Origin: Pedobacter sp. MR2016-24 | GTDB lineage: Bacteria > Bacteroidota > Bacteroidia > Sphingobacteriales > Sphingobacteriaceae | NCBI RefSeq assembly: GCF_026239655.1 | Contig: NZ_JAPIVO010000004.1 | Location: 434,001 to 498,000, forward strand | Length of the DNA stretch: 64,000 nt | Reading direction: 5' to 3' | Shown here: positions 34,385 through 43,002 of the stretch, one piece after another | How positions within the stretch are numbered: the stretch's first letter is position 1 | How the letters are laid out: each line of letters opens with the position of its first letter | Position numbers and translations under genes: made by a program | Notes under the pieces: generated by a model | What the model saw: only the letters and a program-made list of their open reading frames with translations | What the model was told of the DNA's origin: nothing | Database searches by the model: none

Positions 34385-36286
34385 TTATTTATTGATCTTT
34401 ATCAGGTAAATGATGTTTGAGGAATTGATCTCTTCTACTACTTTCTTGTTATCAATTAAAAACCTGATATCGGTTACTTTTACCGTTACCGTATAATGCG
34501 GTGTTTTCTGTGTAAATGTAAGGTGGTTTGGTGGCAGGATATAATCCGCGTCATAAGGATCTTCCTCGCTGCCTGCGAAAGGCTTTAACTTCGCCTGATC
34601 TTTCATCGTGGTAGTCATCAAAGTCCGCAGATCAAATACCGCCTTTTCTCCATTCAGTTTCAACCCGGGATAATTTTCAGTTCCATCCTCTATTATCCGG
34701 ATGCCATCGATAAGTTGACCCTTGGTTTCATTGATGTAATTGTTGCTGTTTAACATCAAATCATAGCCTTTAACATCCACAATACCACTGCTCTCCGCGG
34801 TGATATAATAATTAGTCTTTAAAGCGGATGTAGATTTATCCCAGTCATATCTGTAACCAACAAATTTATTTAAGCCGAGATAACTGGTGATCCATAATAA
34901 CTTTTTTGTTTTCAGCTCATAGTTGTCGATTGAACCGCGCTGATTGGTGCTTTTCAGTTTGCTTAAAGAATCACTCACCAGCTCCAGGTCTTTTTTAACG
35001 TATGGCTGGAATACTTTTAAATCATAATTATTGATCATGTATTCTATTTTTTCTACAGCCAGCTCGCCTTCTTTTTTTGCGATTTTCCGATCGCCTGAAG
35101 AGATGAGCTGATCCTCCTTAATCAGGCCGTTCCTTTCCAGTATGTTGAGCATGATGCGTTTCTGGGAATACATGGATACAGAAAATGCACTCTGCGGACC
35201 ATAGATGGACAAAAGTGTACAGATACATAAGGAGATCGGGATCAGCTTGATATTTTGTTTCCGGGAAAAAAGGAAGTAGAGTGCAATAAATAATTGCCAG
35301 CATGCCAGCAGGATTAAAAAGTAGCGGAACTCGGTAATTCCATAGCTGAAGATACGTGTGCCTACGGCTATAAATAACAAGACGATCAGCGGAAGCATCA
35401 GGAAGTAAAAGCTGCGGGAAAAGGTCCTGATCCACTTATTTTCTTCCTGGTGACTGATGGGAAAAACCAGCAGCAGCGAAAGGAGACCGAATACAGAATA
35501 GCCCAGGATCAGGTTGGATACCAATCCTTTTGGCAGATTCCATTGCACCAGGATTTTTATTTCATAGGCCAGCAGAATGACTACATACAATGTTGCCAGC
35601 GGGATCAGCACATACTGTGTGAAAATCTTTAGTCCTTTAGGATAAGACAGATCATTATCCAGTGCAGCAGTATCTGTTGGAACGCCTGCAAGGAAAAACA
35701 GGGTACTGAATAATCCTGTAATACAGATAAAAAGGATCATAAAAGTGTCCCATTCAAACTTGAAATTGAAAAGGAAGTTCATAGCGCCAAGCGCAGCCGA
35801 TATACCCGCAAATAACACAGCACTGTATAAAGCACTGGTCAGGAATCTTAGAAATAGCGTTTTGTTGAACTGCCAGAATCCCTGGATTTGTCCGGGTGCT
35901 AAAAAAGCGGCGAATGCAACAAGAAGATGAAAACCAGAGCTGAGTAAAAAGAACCGGGTATAATCTGCTTTATTCACATAAGGATTAATGAGGAAAATCA
36001 GTCCTGCCGCCAGTAAAGCGGTGATTATTTTATACATCAGCAATTGCTTTCCGCTTATTTTTCTGCTTTCTACATACAGGGTGGTCGACAAACTAATAAG
36101 CAGGCCAAGATTAGCAGTCATCAATGCTCTTACACACCAGGTTTCAGCAAGGGTGGCCGTATTGGAAAGTTCAGTTAAAAAGATAGCTGCTACGGTACCA
36201 ATAACAGCAAACAGCATTTCAAAAGGGAAACGTCTGATGACTGTGGCCACATCCGCTAATACATTTCTTAGAGAGGGAAATTTCAT
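34385..36286 (-). CDS. DUF4153 family multi-pass membrane protein
   Basis: A 633-residue inner-membrane protein: the first about 390 residues contain roughly 10-12 hydrophobic segments (for example ALLAAGLIFLINPYV and FLTSALYSAVLFAGISAALG), followed by a soluble about 240-residue C-terminal domain rich in KxxLxK and Y/N. This is the DUF4153 layout found in Bacteroidetes and Firmicutes; its function is not known. It stands as a single gene, convergent to the barrel protein, and its 5' side faces the hairpin- and repeat-rich intergenic region. ATG 36286 gives MKFPSLRNVLAD and the usual length. Confidence 0.82.
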   Translation of the reverse strand: MKFPSLRNVLADVATVIRRFPFEMLFAVIGTVAAIFLTELSNTATLAETWCVRALMTANLGLLISLSTTLYVESRKISGKQLLMYKIITALLAAGLIFLINPYVNKADYTRFFLLSSGFHLLVAFAAFLAPGQIQGFWQFNKTLFLRFLTSALYSAVLFAGISAALGAMNFLFNFKFEWDTFMILFICITGLFSTLFFLAGVPTDTAALDNDLSYPKGLKIFTQYVLIPLATLYVVILLAYEIKILVQWNLPKGLVSNLILGYSVFGLLSLLLVFPISHQEENKWIRTFSRSFYFLMLPLIVLLFIAVGTRIFSYGITEFRYFLILLACWQLFIALYFLFSRKQNIKLIPISLCICTLLSIYGPQSAFSVSMYSQKRIMLNILERNGLIKEDQLISSGDRKIAKKEGELAVEKIEYMINNYDLKVFQPYVKKDLELVSDSLSKLKSTNQRGSIDNYELKTKKLLWITSYLGLNKFVGYRYDWDKSTSALKTNYYITAESSGIVDVKGYDLMLNSNNYINETKGQLIDGIRIIEDGTENYPGLKLNGEKAVFDLRTLMTTTMKDQAKLKPFAGSEEDPYDADYILPPNHLTFTQKTPHYTVTVKVTDIRFLIDNKKVVEEINSSNIIYLIKINK

Positions 36287-36355
36287 GTTTTAAAAATAGT
36301 AAATTATATTAACGAAAGAGGCAGGCAAAGCATAAGTAGCGGGTGAGTTGATAGT

Positions 36356-36454
36356 GAATGATCCCATAGTGAGGCCATAGCCATCCCATAGCGGAGCCAT
36401 AAGAAAATCTACTAGCTGGATTCTTATGGTTCGGCTATGCGTCCACTATGATTC
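36356..36454. repeat. Long imperfect inverted repeat
   Basis: The arm starting GAAT at 36356 (with CATAGTGAGGCCATAGCC, then GCGGAGCCATAAGAA) is matched by the complement of the arm ending at 36454 (TTCTTATGGTTCGGC, then GGCTATGCGTCCACTATG). The centre is about 36400-36420. It could fold into a near-100-base hairpin. It has no ORF and sits in the gap between DUF4153 and the DUF6266-like gene. Confidence 0.7.
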
Positions 36455-36525
36455 AAGGCTGGCTTCTTTTACTAGCTGTCTACTGTCTATCTGCTGCTGT
36501 TCCGTAATTACTAACTCCGCTTGCG

Positions 36526-36570
36526 GTCAATTGCAGTCAAATTGAGTCAATACCGTTCAAATTGCGTCAT
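36526..36570 (+). repeat. Five GTCAA-like boxes with exact 10-bp spacing
   Basis: GTCAA, GTCAA, GTCAA, TTCAA and GTCAT occur every 10 bases (ends at 36530, 36540, 36550, 36560, 36570). One helical turn per repeat puts all boxes on one face of the DNA. The array ends about 48 bases before the -7 element of the next gene. Confidence 0.6.
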
Positions 36571-36617
36571 TGTAGGTCTTGGGCTTGTAAATCGATAAAT
36601 TGAATAGGTTAATGATG

Positions 36618-36625
36618 TACTTTTG
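36618..36625 (+). promoter_or_regulatory. Putative -7 element of the DUF6266-like gene
   Basis: TACTTTTG matches TAnnTTTG and lies 28 bases before the ATG at 36654. It would place the start of transcription inside the longer upstream reading frame, supporting the shorter start. No good -33 box is at 19 bases. Confidence 0.45.
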
Positions 36626-36653
36626 TATCAAATCATTTAAATATTATAAAATT

Positions 36654-37409
36654 ATGGCAAGATTTATTAAAAACCAATTGAGAGGTGCCGTGGGTCCGGT
36701 GAACTTCAGAAATGTAAAAGGCAGGTTAATTGTATCGGCAAAAGTAGCCCCGGGTACAAAGAAGCAAACCAAAGCATCGGTTGTAACAGCGGATAATTTT
36801 GGGAAAGCAAGCGCGACGGGTATGCAGATCAGAGCATCTTATCATCAGCAGATCGTTCAGCTGCCGGACGGAGAAATGCACAGGCGACTAAACAAAGAGT
36901 TTATTGCCATCTACAATTCAGACCTGCATAAAGAATCGGGTACTTTTCACTTTAACGCGGATAGCTTTTCCGCCTTGACCAACTTTGAATTCAATGATAA
37001 ATCCAGACTTAAAAACAGGATGATTGTTCAGCCGGATTTTGTTTTAGAGGACGGCAAGCTCAGCTTGAGTTTTCCAAACGACAAGGAAAGAAAATTTTTG
37101 AAATTCCCTGCCAACGCATCAGCGTGTGAGCTTTGTATCGCGGTGACTTATTTGAAAATGGATGATCGTACATGTCTTAGAAAACCACTGTTAGCGGAAA
37201 TCATAGTAGAAAAAGATAACAATCAGCCTATGGGACAGTATTTCACATTTGATGTACCGGAGGGTTGTGTGTTCCTGTTGAGCATCTTTCTGAAATTCAA
37301 CAATTCACCCATAGTGAAAAATTATAAGAATCAGAATGCAGGAGCAATTTGTTACACTATATTTTCGCCTGGTACTTATAGTGGGGAAGTGATTAACCGC
37401 TGGCATTAG
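36654..37409 (+). CDS. DUF6266-like protein
   Basis: I start this 251-residue protein at ATG 36654 (MARFIKNQLRGAVGPVNFRN), not at the in-frame ATG 36600, because a -7 element lies between them and the MARF start resembles DUF6266 proteins (MAxxxxGxxGxxxGKVG). The rest (about 60-251) is predicted to be beta-rich, soluble and without signal peptide, including QIRASYHQQIVQLPDGEMHR, AIYNSDLHKESGTFHFNA and CELCIAVTYLKMDD. DUF6266 proteins are found in Bacteroidetes with no known function. A hairpin follows its stop by 12 bases. The family name is a best guess. Confidence 0.6.
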   Translation: MARFIKNQLRGAVGPVNFRNVKGRLIVSAKVAPGTKKQTKASVVTADNFGKASATGMQIRASYHQQIVQLPDGEMHRRLNKEFIAIYNSDLHKESGTFHFNADSFSALTNFEFNDKSRLKNRMIVQPDFVLEDGKLSLSFPNDKERKFLKFPANASACELCIAVTYLKMDDRTCLRKPLLAEIIVEKDNNQPMGQYFTFDVPEGCVFLLSIFLKFNNSPIVKNYKNQNAGAICYTIFSPGTYSGEVINRWH

Positions 37410-37420
37410 GATGAATTCAC

Positions 37421-37472
37421 CGATGATCAGCCTGGCCTGTATTGTTTTACACGATGACCAGGCTGATCATCG
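37421..37472 (+). terminator. Perfect 15-bp hairpin after the DUF6266-like gene
   Basis: CGATGATCAGCCTGG (37421-37435) pairs with CCAGGCTGATCATCG (37458-37472) around a 22-base loop. There is no T-run after it, so it may be a terminator or a stability hairpin. Confidence 0.6.
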
Positions 37473-37544
37473 TATTATCACTTATACGTCCTTTTCAGTA
37501 TTCAGGAACAGGATATTTATTTTTTCCTGTACCTTAGTCCTTCA

Positions 37545-38156
37545 ATGACCAACCCTGCAATTTCACCCCCTTTAAATGAATCCGACCTGCTCTTAAAACT
37601 GCAGGCGGGTGATACCCGGGCGTTTGAACAATTGTATCATCTCTATAGTCCCAGGTTATATCTTAATATCCTGAAGATGGTGAAGGATGAGCTGACTGCC
37701 GAAGAACTGATACAGGAATTGTTCACTAAAATCTGGCAGAAGAGAGAAGTGATGGGTATAGAGACTGATTTTCTTTCTTATTTATACCGTGTTGCCCAAA
37801 ACCTGGTGCACGACTTTTTTAGAAAGCTGCAACAGGACAGGAAAATGATGGAGCACTTCAAAAGCATCGCTACAGAAAATTATGAGCAAATAGAAACTGC
37901 GCTGAATTATAAAGAGAGCGAACATCTTTTAAATACTGCACTGGATAAATTATCACCGCAACAGCGAAGTGTTTACGTCTTTTGTAAAGTTGAAGGCTAT
38001 ACTTATAAACAAACGGCAGAAAAAATGGGTATTTCCCCTCATACAGTGAAGGAATATCTCAGTAAGGCTAATAACGCAGTAAAAATATATCTCATTTCTA
38101 ATCTGGAAATTACATTTGGCTTGTTTCTGCTGCTTTTCTATAAAAATAAGAGCTGA
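37545..38156 (+). CDS. ECF-type RNA polymerase sigma factor (SusC/D-linked)
   Basis: A 203-residue sigma-70 family ECF protein: region 2 (about 25-95, AFEQLYHLYSPRLYLNILKM and FLSYLYRVAQNLVHDFFRK) and region 4 (about 125-180, LSPQQRSVYVFCKVEGYTYK, MGISPHTVKEYLSKA). It ends in a hydrophobic stretch (about 180-203, LISNLEITFGLFLLLFYKNK), a common variation in Bacteroidetes. It is followed 66 bases later by FecR and then SusC, the standard order of a trans-envelope signalling system that switches on the locus when its glycan is present. Function in controlling susC/D here is inferred from order. Confidence 0.93.
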   Translation: MTNPAISPPLNESDLLLKLQAGDTRAFEQLYHLYSPRLYLNILKMVKDELTAEELIQELFTKIWQKREVMGIETDFLSYLYRVAQNLVHDFFRKLQQDRKMMEHFKSIATENYEQIETALNYKESEHLLNTALDKLSPQQRSVYVFCKVEGYTYKQTAEKMGISPHTVKEYLSKANNAVKIYLISNLEITFGLFLLLFYKNKS

Positions 38157-38189
38157 TATTGTAATTAAATCGTTTTATTTTCATTTCCT

Positions 38190-38222
38190 ATCCCCCCGTT
38201 TTTATTTTTCATACGTCTTTAT
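38190..38222 (+). promoter_or_regulatory. Putative ECF-type promoter before fecR
   Basis: The 66-base gap has a C-run (CCCCCCGTTTTTATTTTTC) followed by ATACGTCTTTATATG, with CGTC in the place of an ECF -10 box. Such a run before FecR genes is frequent in Pedobacter-like genomes; the assignment is tentative. Confidence 0.3.
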
Positions 38223-39455
38223 ATGAAACTGAATATAAATATGGGCCTGAACGAGATTCCTGACGACTTGTTTGAAAAGCTAATCCGCAATGCGTGTTCC
38301 GCGGAAGAAGCTGAGAAAATAATAGCGATGTTAGCAGATGCAGATCAGCAATCTGTTTATGATGACCTGATTCTTGCACAGCTGACAAAAAAGGCAGACC
38401 TGAACGACTTACCCGAACATGTAAGAACAAACCTTAATGCACGTTTTGGTCGGATTATCGCTGAAAATGCCGTAGGACAAACAACTGTTATTACTCAAAA
38501 ATTATACTCCCGTAAATGGCTTAAATATGCCACTGTTGCAGCATCGGTTGCCGCTGTTTTTTCATTTCTGTTCTTGTTTAATCAGCATAACTCCAGTCAA
38601 AAGCAGTTGGCTGTGACTAAAACTAAGCCTGCCGATATTGCACCCGGAAAAGATGATGCTGTTTTAACCCTTGCTGATGGCAGAAAGATTTTACTGTCCG
38701 AAACCGCAAACGGTCAGCTCGCTGAGCAGTCTGGCCTTAGCATTACTAAAACTGCAGACGGCAAAATTGTTTATCATATTGCGGATTCAAAATCAGGCGC
38801 AGCAAATTCAGGATCACTATACAATACAATCTCTACACCAAGAGGAGGACAGTATCAGGTGAATTTGCCGGATGGAACTAAAGTATGGCTTAATTCTGCA
38901 TCGTCGATAAAATTCCCTACAGCCTTTGCCGCCGCAACCAACCGTAATGTGGTCCTTACCGGAGAAGCTTATTTTGAAGTGACAAAGGATAAAAAAAGAC
39001 CATTTATCGTTACGACAGCAAAACAATCCGTAGAGGTATTAGGCACTCATTTCGACATTTCTTCTTATGCTGATGATGTTAGTACCAAAACAACTTTACT
39101 TGAAGGTTCAGTACGTGTTACGGCAGATCGTAAAAGCTTATTGCTGAAGCCGGGTCAGCAGGCAGAGCTGGCTGAGCAGATGAGCGTTTCGAATGTTGAT
39201 CCTGAAACGGCTATAGCCTGGAAAAATGGCTACTTCAGCTTTGATGATGAAGAGCTGGGCAGCGCAATGAATAAGGTAGCCCGCTGGTATGATCTGGATA
39301 TAGAGTTCACTGATGCAGCGCTAAAACATAAATTGATAGCTGCGTATAGTACCCGATTTGCAAATGTTTCAGAACTGCTGAAAAGATTAAATCAGGTAGG
39401 CAGTGCGCGGTTCGATTTAGAGGGGCGGACGATCAAAATATCCAGAAGAAGATAA
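38223..39455 (+). CDS. FecR-family anti-sigma factor
   Basis: A 410-residue inner-membrane protein: N-terminal cytosolic part (about 1-95), one membrane helix (about 100-120, YATVAASVAAVFSFLFLFNQ), periplasmic FecR domain (about 200-310, with YNTISTPRGGQYQVNLPDGT and KVWLNSASSIKFP, a highly typical start) and a C-terminal DUF4974 part (about 330-410, GYFSFDDEELGSAMNKVARW). It would hold the sigma factor encoded upstream until the STN domain of SusC signals. ATG 38223 or 38241 both work. Spacing to SusC (186 bases) holds a hairpin. Confidence 0.93.
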   Translation: MKLNINMGLNEIPDDLFEKLIRNACSAEEAEKIIAMLADADQQSVYDDLILAQLTKKADLNDLPEHVRTNLNARFGRIIAENAVGQTTVITQKLYSRKWLKYATVAASVAAVFSFLFLFNQHNSSQKQLAVTKTKPADIAPGKDDAVLTLADGRKILLSETANGQLAEQSGLSITKTADGKIVYHIADSKSGAANSGSLYNTISTPRGGQYQVNLPDGTKVWLNSASSIKFPTAFAAATNRNVVLTGEAYFEVTKDKKRPFIVTTAKQSVEVLGTHFDISSYADDVSTKTTLLEGSVRVTADRKSLLLKPGQQAELAEQMSVSNVDPETAIAWKNGYFSFDDEELGSAMNKVARWYDLDIEFTDAALKHKLIAAYSTRFANVSELLKRLNQVGSARFDLEGRTIKISRRR

Positions 39456-39556
39456 TAATTCCGTAAAAACTTAAAAAATAATATATACTAACCAAAACTG
39501 AAATTTACATGACCAGGAAGCAAAATTCAAGCTAGGCGCAGCTCATAGTTGATATG

Positions 39557-39585
39557 AATCAGGAACACTCGCGATGTCCCTGATT
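39557..39585 (+). terminator. Hairpin between fecR and susC
   Basis: AATCAGGAACA (39557-39567) and TGTCCCTGATT (39575-39585) pair with one mismatch around a 7-base loop. No T-run follows. It may end the sigma/fecR message or shape the susC leader. Confidence 0.5.
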
Positions 39586-39641
39586 GATCTGATCAAAATA
39601 TGCAAAATTGTCCTTCACATTATTCTTTAACAGATACATAA

Positions 39642-42600
39642 ATGTATAAAAATTTTATCATAAAATATTGTAGGCCTTCCGCCTATATCAAGAAATTTCT
39701 GCTCGTTATGAAGCTGACAACAATACTAATTTTCACTGCCCTTTTACAGGTGAGTGCCGCCGGGTTTGCCCAGCGGATTACCTTCACGCAAAAAAATGCA
39801 AGCCTGAAGCAGGTATTTAAAGCGATCAATAAACAGACCGGTTACAACGTATTCTGGTCGCCCGAGCTCTTTAAAAATGCCAGAGTAAAAGACGTTAATT
39901 TTGTAAACACACCGTTAAGTGAAGTGCTTGATGCCTGTTTAAAAGATATGTCGCTTACCTATATGATTGAGGATAAAAATCTGATCATTAAAGAAAAGCC
40001 GGTTGCCTCCAATCCGCAACAGCAGACCGTGGTTAAAGGTAAGATTACTGATGAGAATGGTTTGCCTATTCCCGGAGCAGGTGTGAACCTTAAAGGTGGT
40101 GCAAAAGGAACTGTATCGGATATGAATGGTCTGTACTCCATTTCGGTTCCGGCTGCGGGAGGTACTTTAGTGTTTACTTTTATTGGTTATACTACGCAAG
40201 AGATTCCTGTCAATAACCGTACGCAGGTTGATGTAAGCTTGAAACCTGACGTTAAAGCATTATCAGAAGTGGTGGTAGTTGCCTATGGAACGCAGAAAAA
40301 AACCAATCTTACCGGTGCTATTTCATCTATTAAAGGTGAAGATTTAAGTTCTAAAGCAGTAGGTCAGGTTTCTTCAGCATTGCAGGGAGTGGCATCGGGT
40401 GTTACGGTAACTACAAATAGCGGACAGCCTGGAAGTGATATGGGAACTATCCGTATCCGTGGTATTGGTACATTGAACAATAATAATCCTTTGGTTTTAG
40501 TGGATGGGGTACAGACAGATATCAATAATGTTGATGCTAATGATGTAGCAACGATGTCGGTTTTAAAAGATGCGGCAGCTTCTTCAATTTATGGGGTTCG
40601 TGCGGCGAATGGTGTGATTCTGATTACGACAAAAAGAGGTTCTTCAGATAAAACAAGTATCACTTATTCCAATTATTTTGGCTGGCAAAATCCGACACGT
40701 TTATCAGAATATGTGGGCGCGCAGCAATTCATGCAGCTGGCCAACCTGACTTATATCAATTCAGGTGCAAACGCAGTTTATTCTGATGCACAGATTGGAC
40801 AATACAATAATCCGGGGCGTGATCTTAATCTTTATCCTGACAATAATTGGTTGGATAAGGTTTTGACAGGCAGCGGCTTTCAGCAACAGCACAGCGTCTC
40901 TCTTGCGGGCGGCACTGAAAAAAATCAATACCGCTTCTCTACCAACTATTTTGATCAGACTGGTTTGGTAAAAAAAATGAATTATGATCGTCTGACTGTT
41001 CGTTTGAATACAGATTCAAAAATCAGCGACAGGTTAGATTTCAGTGCAGATATCTCGGCGAACATTTCTGACCAAAAGGAACCTCAGGGTGTTGCAGGTT
41101 CTGCATGGTACCAGTTTAGTCAGGCTGCTATCGCAAATCCACTAAGTGTAGACAAATATACAGATGGAACATGGGCTACCTTACGTGGAGGACAAAACCC
41201 AGTGCGTTTACAGGAAGAAGGTGGTTTATACAATTACAAGAAAAACCTATTCATCGGTAATTTTAAATTGAATTACAAAGTGATTGATGGTTTAACGGTT
41301 TCGGCTATTGCATCTGAAAATTATCAAAGTACAAATAACAGCATGCACAATAAAGCACTGAATGATTATATTAATTATTCAACGAAAGAGCTTATCCCAT
41401 TAGGAACTACAAATAATATCACTAAAGAACGCATTGATTACTGGATGCATAATTACCAGGGACTTGTAAATTACAAGAAAGTTTTTGGCAAACATAATTT
41501 CAACTTACTTGCCGGTGCGTCGAGATTAAGTGAGACCTATGATTTTCTGACTGCTTACCGCAATAATATATCAGACAGTGATTTGGATCAGATCAATGCT
41601 GGTGCCTCGAATACAGCAACAAATTCGGGTTATAAAACGGAATACCTGCTGATCTCTTATTTTGGAAGGCTGAATTATTCATATGATGATAAATATCTGT
41701 TTGAAGCCAACATTCGTCGCGATGGCTCGTCACGTTTTCCGAATGGATCTAACTGGGGTTGGTTCCCATCTTTCTCTGCCGGCTGGAATATAGCCAAAGA
41801 GGATTTTATGAAAAACTTTACTGGTATCCAGGAATTGAAATTAAGAGGTTCATGGGGCAAGCTGGGTAATGATAATCCATTAGCCAATGGCTCATCAGCT
41901 TCGGTAAATTATCCATACCAGTCTACCTTTAGTTATAACAACAATTACCCTTTCGGTGGTGAATTAAATACTGCTGCTAATCAGGCCATGTATTTGAATT
42001 CAGGTCTGGGCTGGGAGACAACTACCATGTCGGATATTGGTGTTGATGTAAGCATCCTTCAAAATAAACTGAAGTTTACATTCGACTATTATAACAAAAC
42101 AACCGATAACATTCTTTATAAATTACCAATCCCTTCAACGGTAGGTTTTGATCCTTCCTACCAAAACGCAGGGAGTATGCAGAACAAGGGTTTTGAATTT
42201 AGTGTAAACTATAGCGGAACCGTAGGCGAGGATTTCAAATATAGCGTAGGTGGTAACATTTCAGATGTTAAAAACAAAATCACTGATTTAAAAGGTACTG
42301 ATTATCTGACTACAGATAATAACCTGATTACAACAGGATACAAAACTGGCGTACCAATCGGTGCATATTATGGTTATCAGACAGAAGGTATCTTCCAGTC
42401 GGCTGCACAAGTCGCTTCCCATGCCACACAAACTTCCACTACATCTGCGGGAGATTTAATTTACAAAGATCAGAATGGTGACGGTGTAATAGATGCATCG
42501 GACAGGGTTTATCTGGGGAGTAATATTCCCCGCTTTACTTATGGCTTCAACCTAAGTGCAAACTACAAAGGTTTTGATTTTTCTGCATTACTGCAGGGCG

Positions 42601-42992
42601 TTGCAAAAGTAGACATCAGTACATTGACGATGGAAAAAGCTCCATTAAGTACAGATGGTAATTTTAAACCTATCCATGACGACAGCTGGACAGCTACCAA
42701 TACTGATGCTGCTTATCCAAGATTAATCACGTCAAATATCAACTACCAGGCTTCTTCTTTCTGGGTAAAAAGCGGTTCTTATCTGCGTGTGAAAAGCATG
42801 CAGTTGGGTTATACGATCAAACCGTCAATTACCAGCAAGATTGGTTTAGCTAAACTGAGGTTTTATGCTTCCGGACAAAATCTGTTCACCTTCAGCAGCC
42901 TTCCTGGTGACATAGATCCAGAATCACCAAATGACAACCGTTTTTATCCACAGGTTAAAACTTACACATTCGGTCTAAATGCAAATTTTTAA
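39642..42992 (+). CDS. SusC/RagA-type TonB-dependent outer-membrane transporter with STN domain
   Basis: A 1116-residue protein with an extended N-terminal signal region (about 1-44, ending VSAAGFAQ), an STN (secretin/TonB N-terminal) domain (about 50-118, KNASLKQVFKAINKQTGYNV), a carboxypeptidase-like domain (about 130-205), plug (about 215-330, VVAYGTQKKTNLTGAISSI and GVRAANGVILITTKRG) and a barrel ending TYTFGLNANF. The STN domain is what senses the periplasmic FecR in such systems, matching the upstream ECF/FecR pair. It imports glycan oligosaccharides with SusD. SusD begins 10 bases after its stop when started at 43003. Confidence 0.96.
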   Translation: MYKNFIIKYCRPSAYIKKFLLVMKLTTILIFTALLQVSAAGFAQRITFTQKNASLKQVFKAINKQTGYNVFWSPELFKNARVKDVNFVNTPLSEVLDACLKDMSLTYMIEDKNLIIKEKPVASNPQQQTVVKGKITDENGLPIPGAGVNLKGGAKGTVSDMNGLYSISVPAAGGTLVFTFIGYTTQEIPVNNRTQVDVSLKPDVKALSEVVVVAYGTQKKTNLTGAISSIKGEDLSSKAVGQVSSALQGVASGVTVTTNSGQPGSDMGTIRIRGIGTLNNNNPLVLVDGVQTDINNVDANDVATMSVLKDAAASSIYGVRAANGVILITTKRGSSDKTSITYSNYFGWQNPTRLSEYVGAQQFMQLANLTYINSGANAVYSDAQIGQYNNPGRDLNLYPDNNWLDKVLTGSGFQQQHSVSLAGGTEKNQYRFSTNYFDQTGLVKKMNYDRLTVRLNTDSKISDRLDFSADISANISDQKEPQGVAGSAWYQFSQAAIANPLSVDKYTDGTWATLRGGQNPVRLQEEGGLYNYKKNLFIGNFKLNYKVIDGLTVSAIASENYQSTNNSMHNKALNDYINYSTKELIPLGTTNNITKERIDYWMHNYQGLVNYKKVFGKHNFNLLAGASRLSETYDFLTAYRNNISDSDLDQINAGASNTATNSGYKTEYLLISYFGRLNYSYDDKYLFEANIRRDGSSRFPNGSNWGWFPSFSAGWNIAKEDFMKNFTGIQELKLRGSWGKLGNDNPLANGSSASVNYPYQSTFSYNNNYPFGGELNTAANQAMYLNSGLGWETTTMSDIGVDVSILQNKLKFTFDYYNKTTDNILYKLPIPSTVGFDPSYQNAGSMQNKGFEFSVNYSGTVGEDFKYSVGGNISDVKNKITDLKGTDYLTTDNNLITTGYKTGVPIGAYYGYQTEGIFQSAAQVASHATQTSTTSAGDLIYKDQNGDGVIDASDRVYLGSNIPRFTYGFNLSANYKGFDFSALLQGVAKVDISTLTMEKAPLSTDGNFKPIHDDSWTATNTDAAYPRLITSNINYQASSFWVKSGSYLRVKSMQLGYTIKPSITSKIGLAKLRFYASGQNLFTFSSLPGDIDPESPNDNRFYPQVKTYTFGLNANF

Positions 42993-43002
42993 AATCAAGG
43001 AA

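Noticed and set aside
36526..36570. CRISPR array
   Set aside because: The repeats are 5-base boxes with 10-base period, far too short, and no cas genes are nearby.
36600..36653. Upstream start for the DUF6266-like gene
   Set aside because: A -7 element lies inside it, and the MARF start matches the likely family start.
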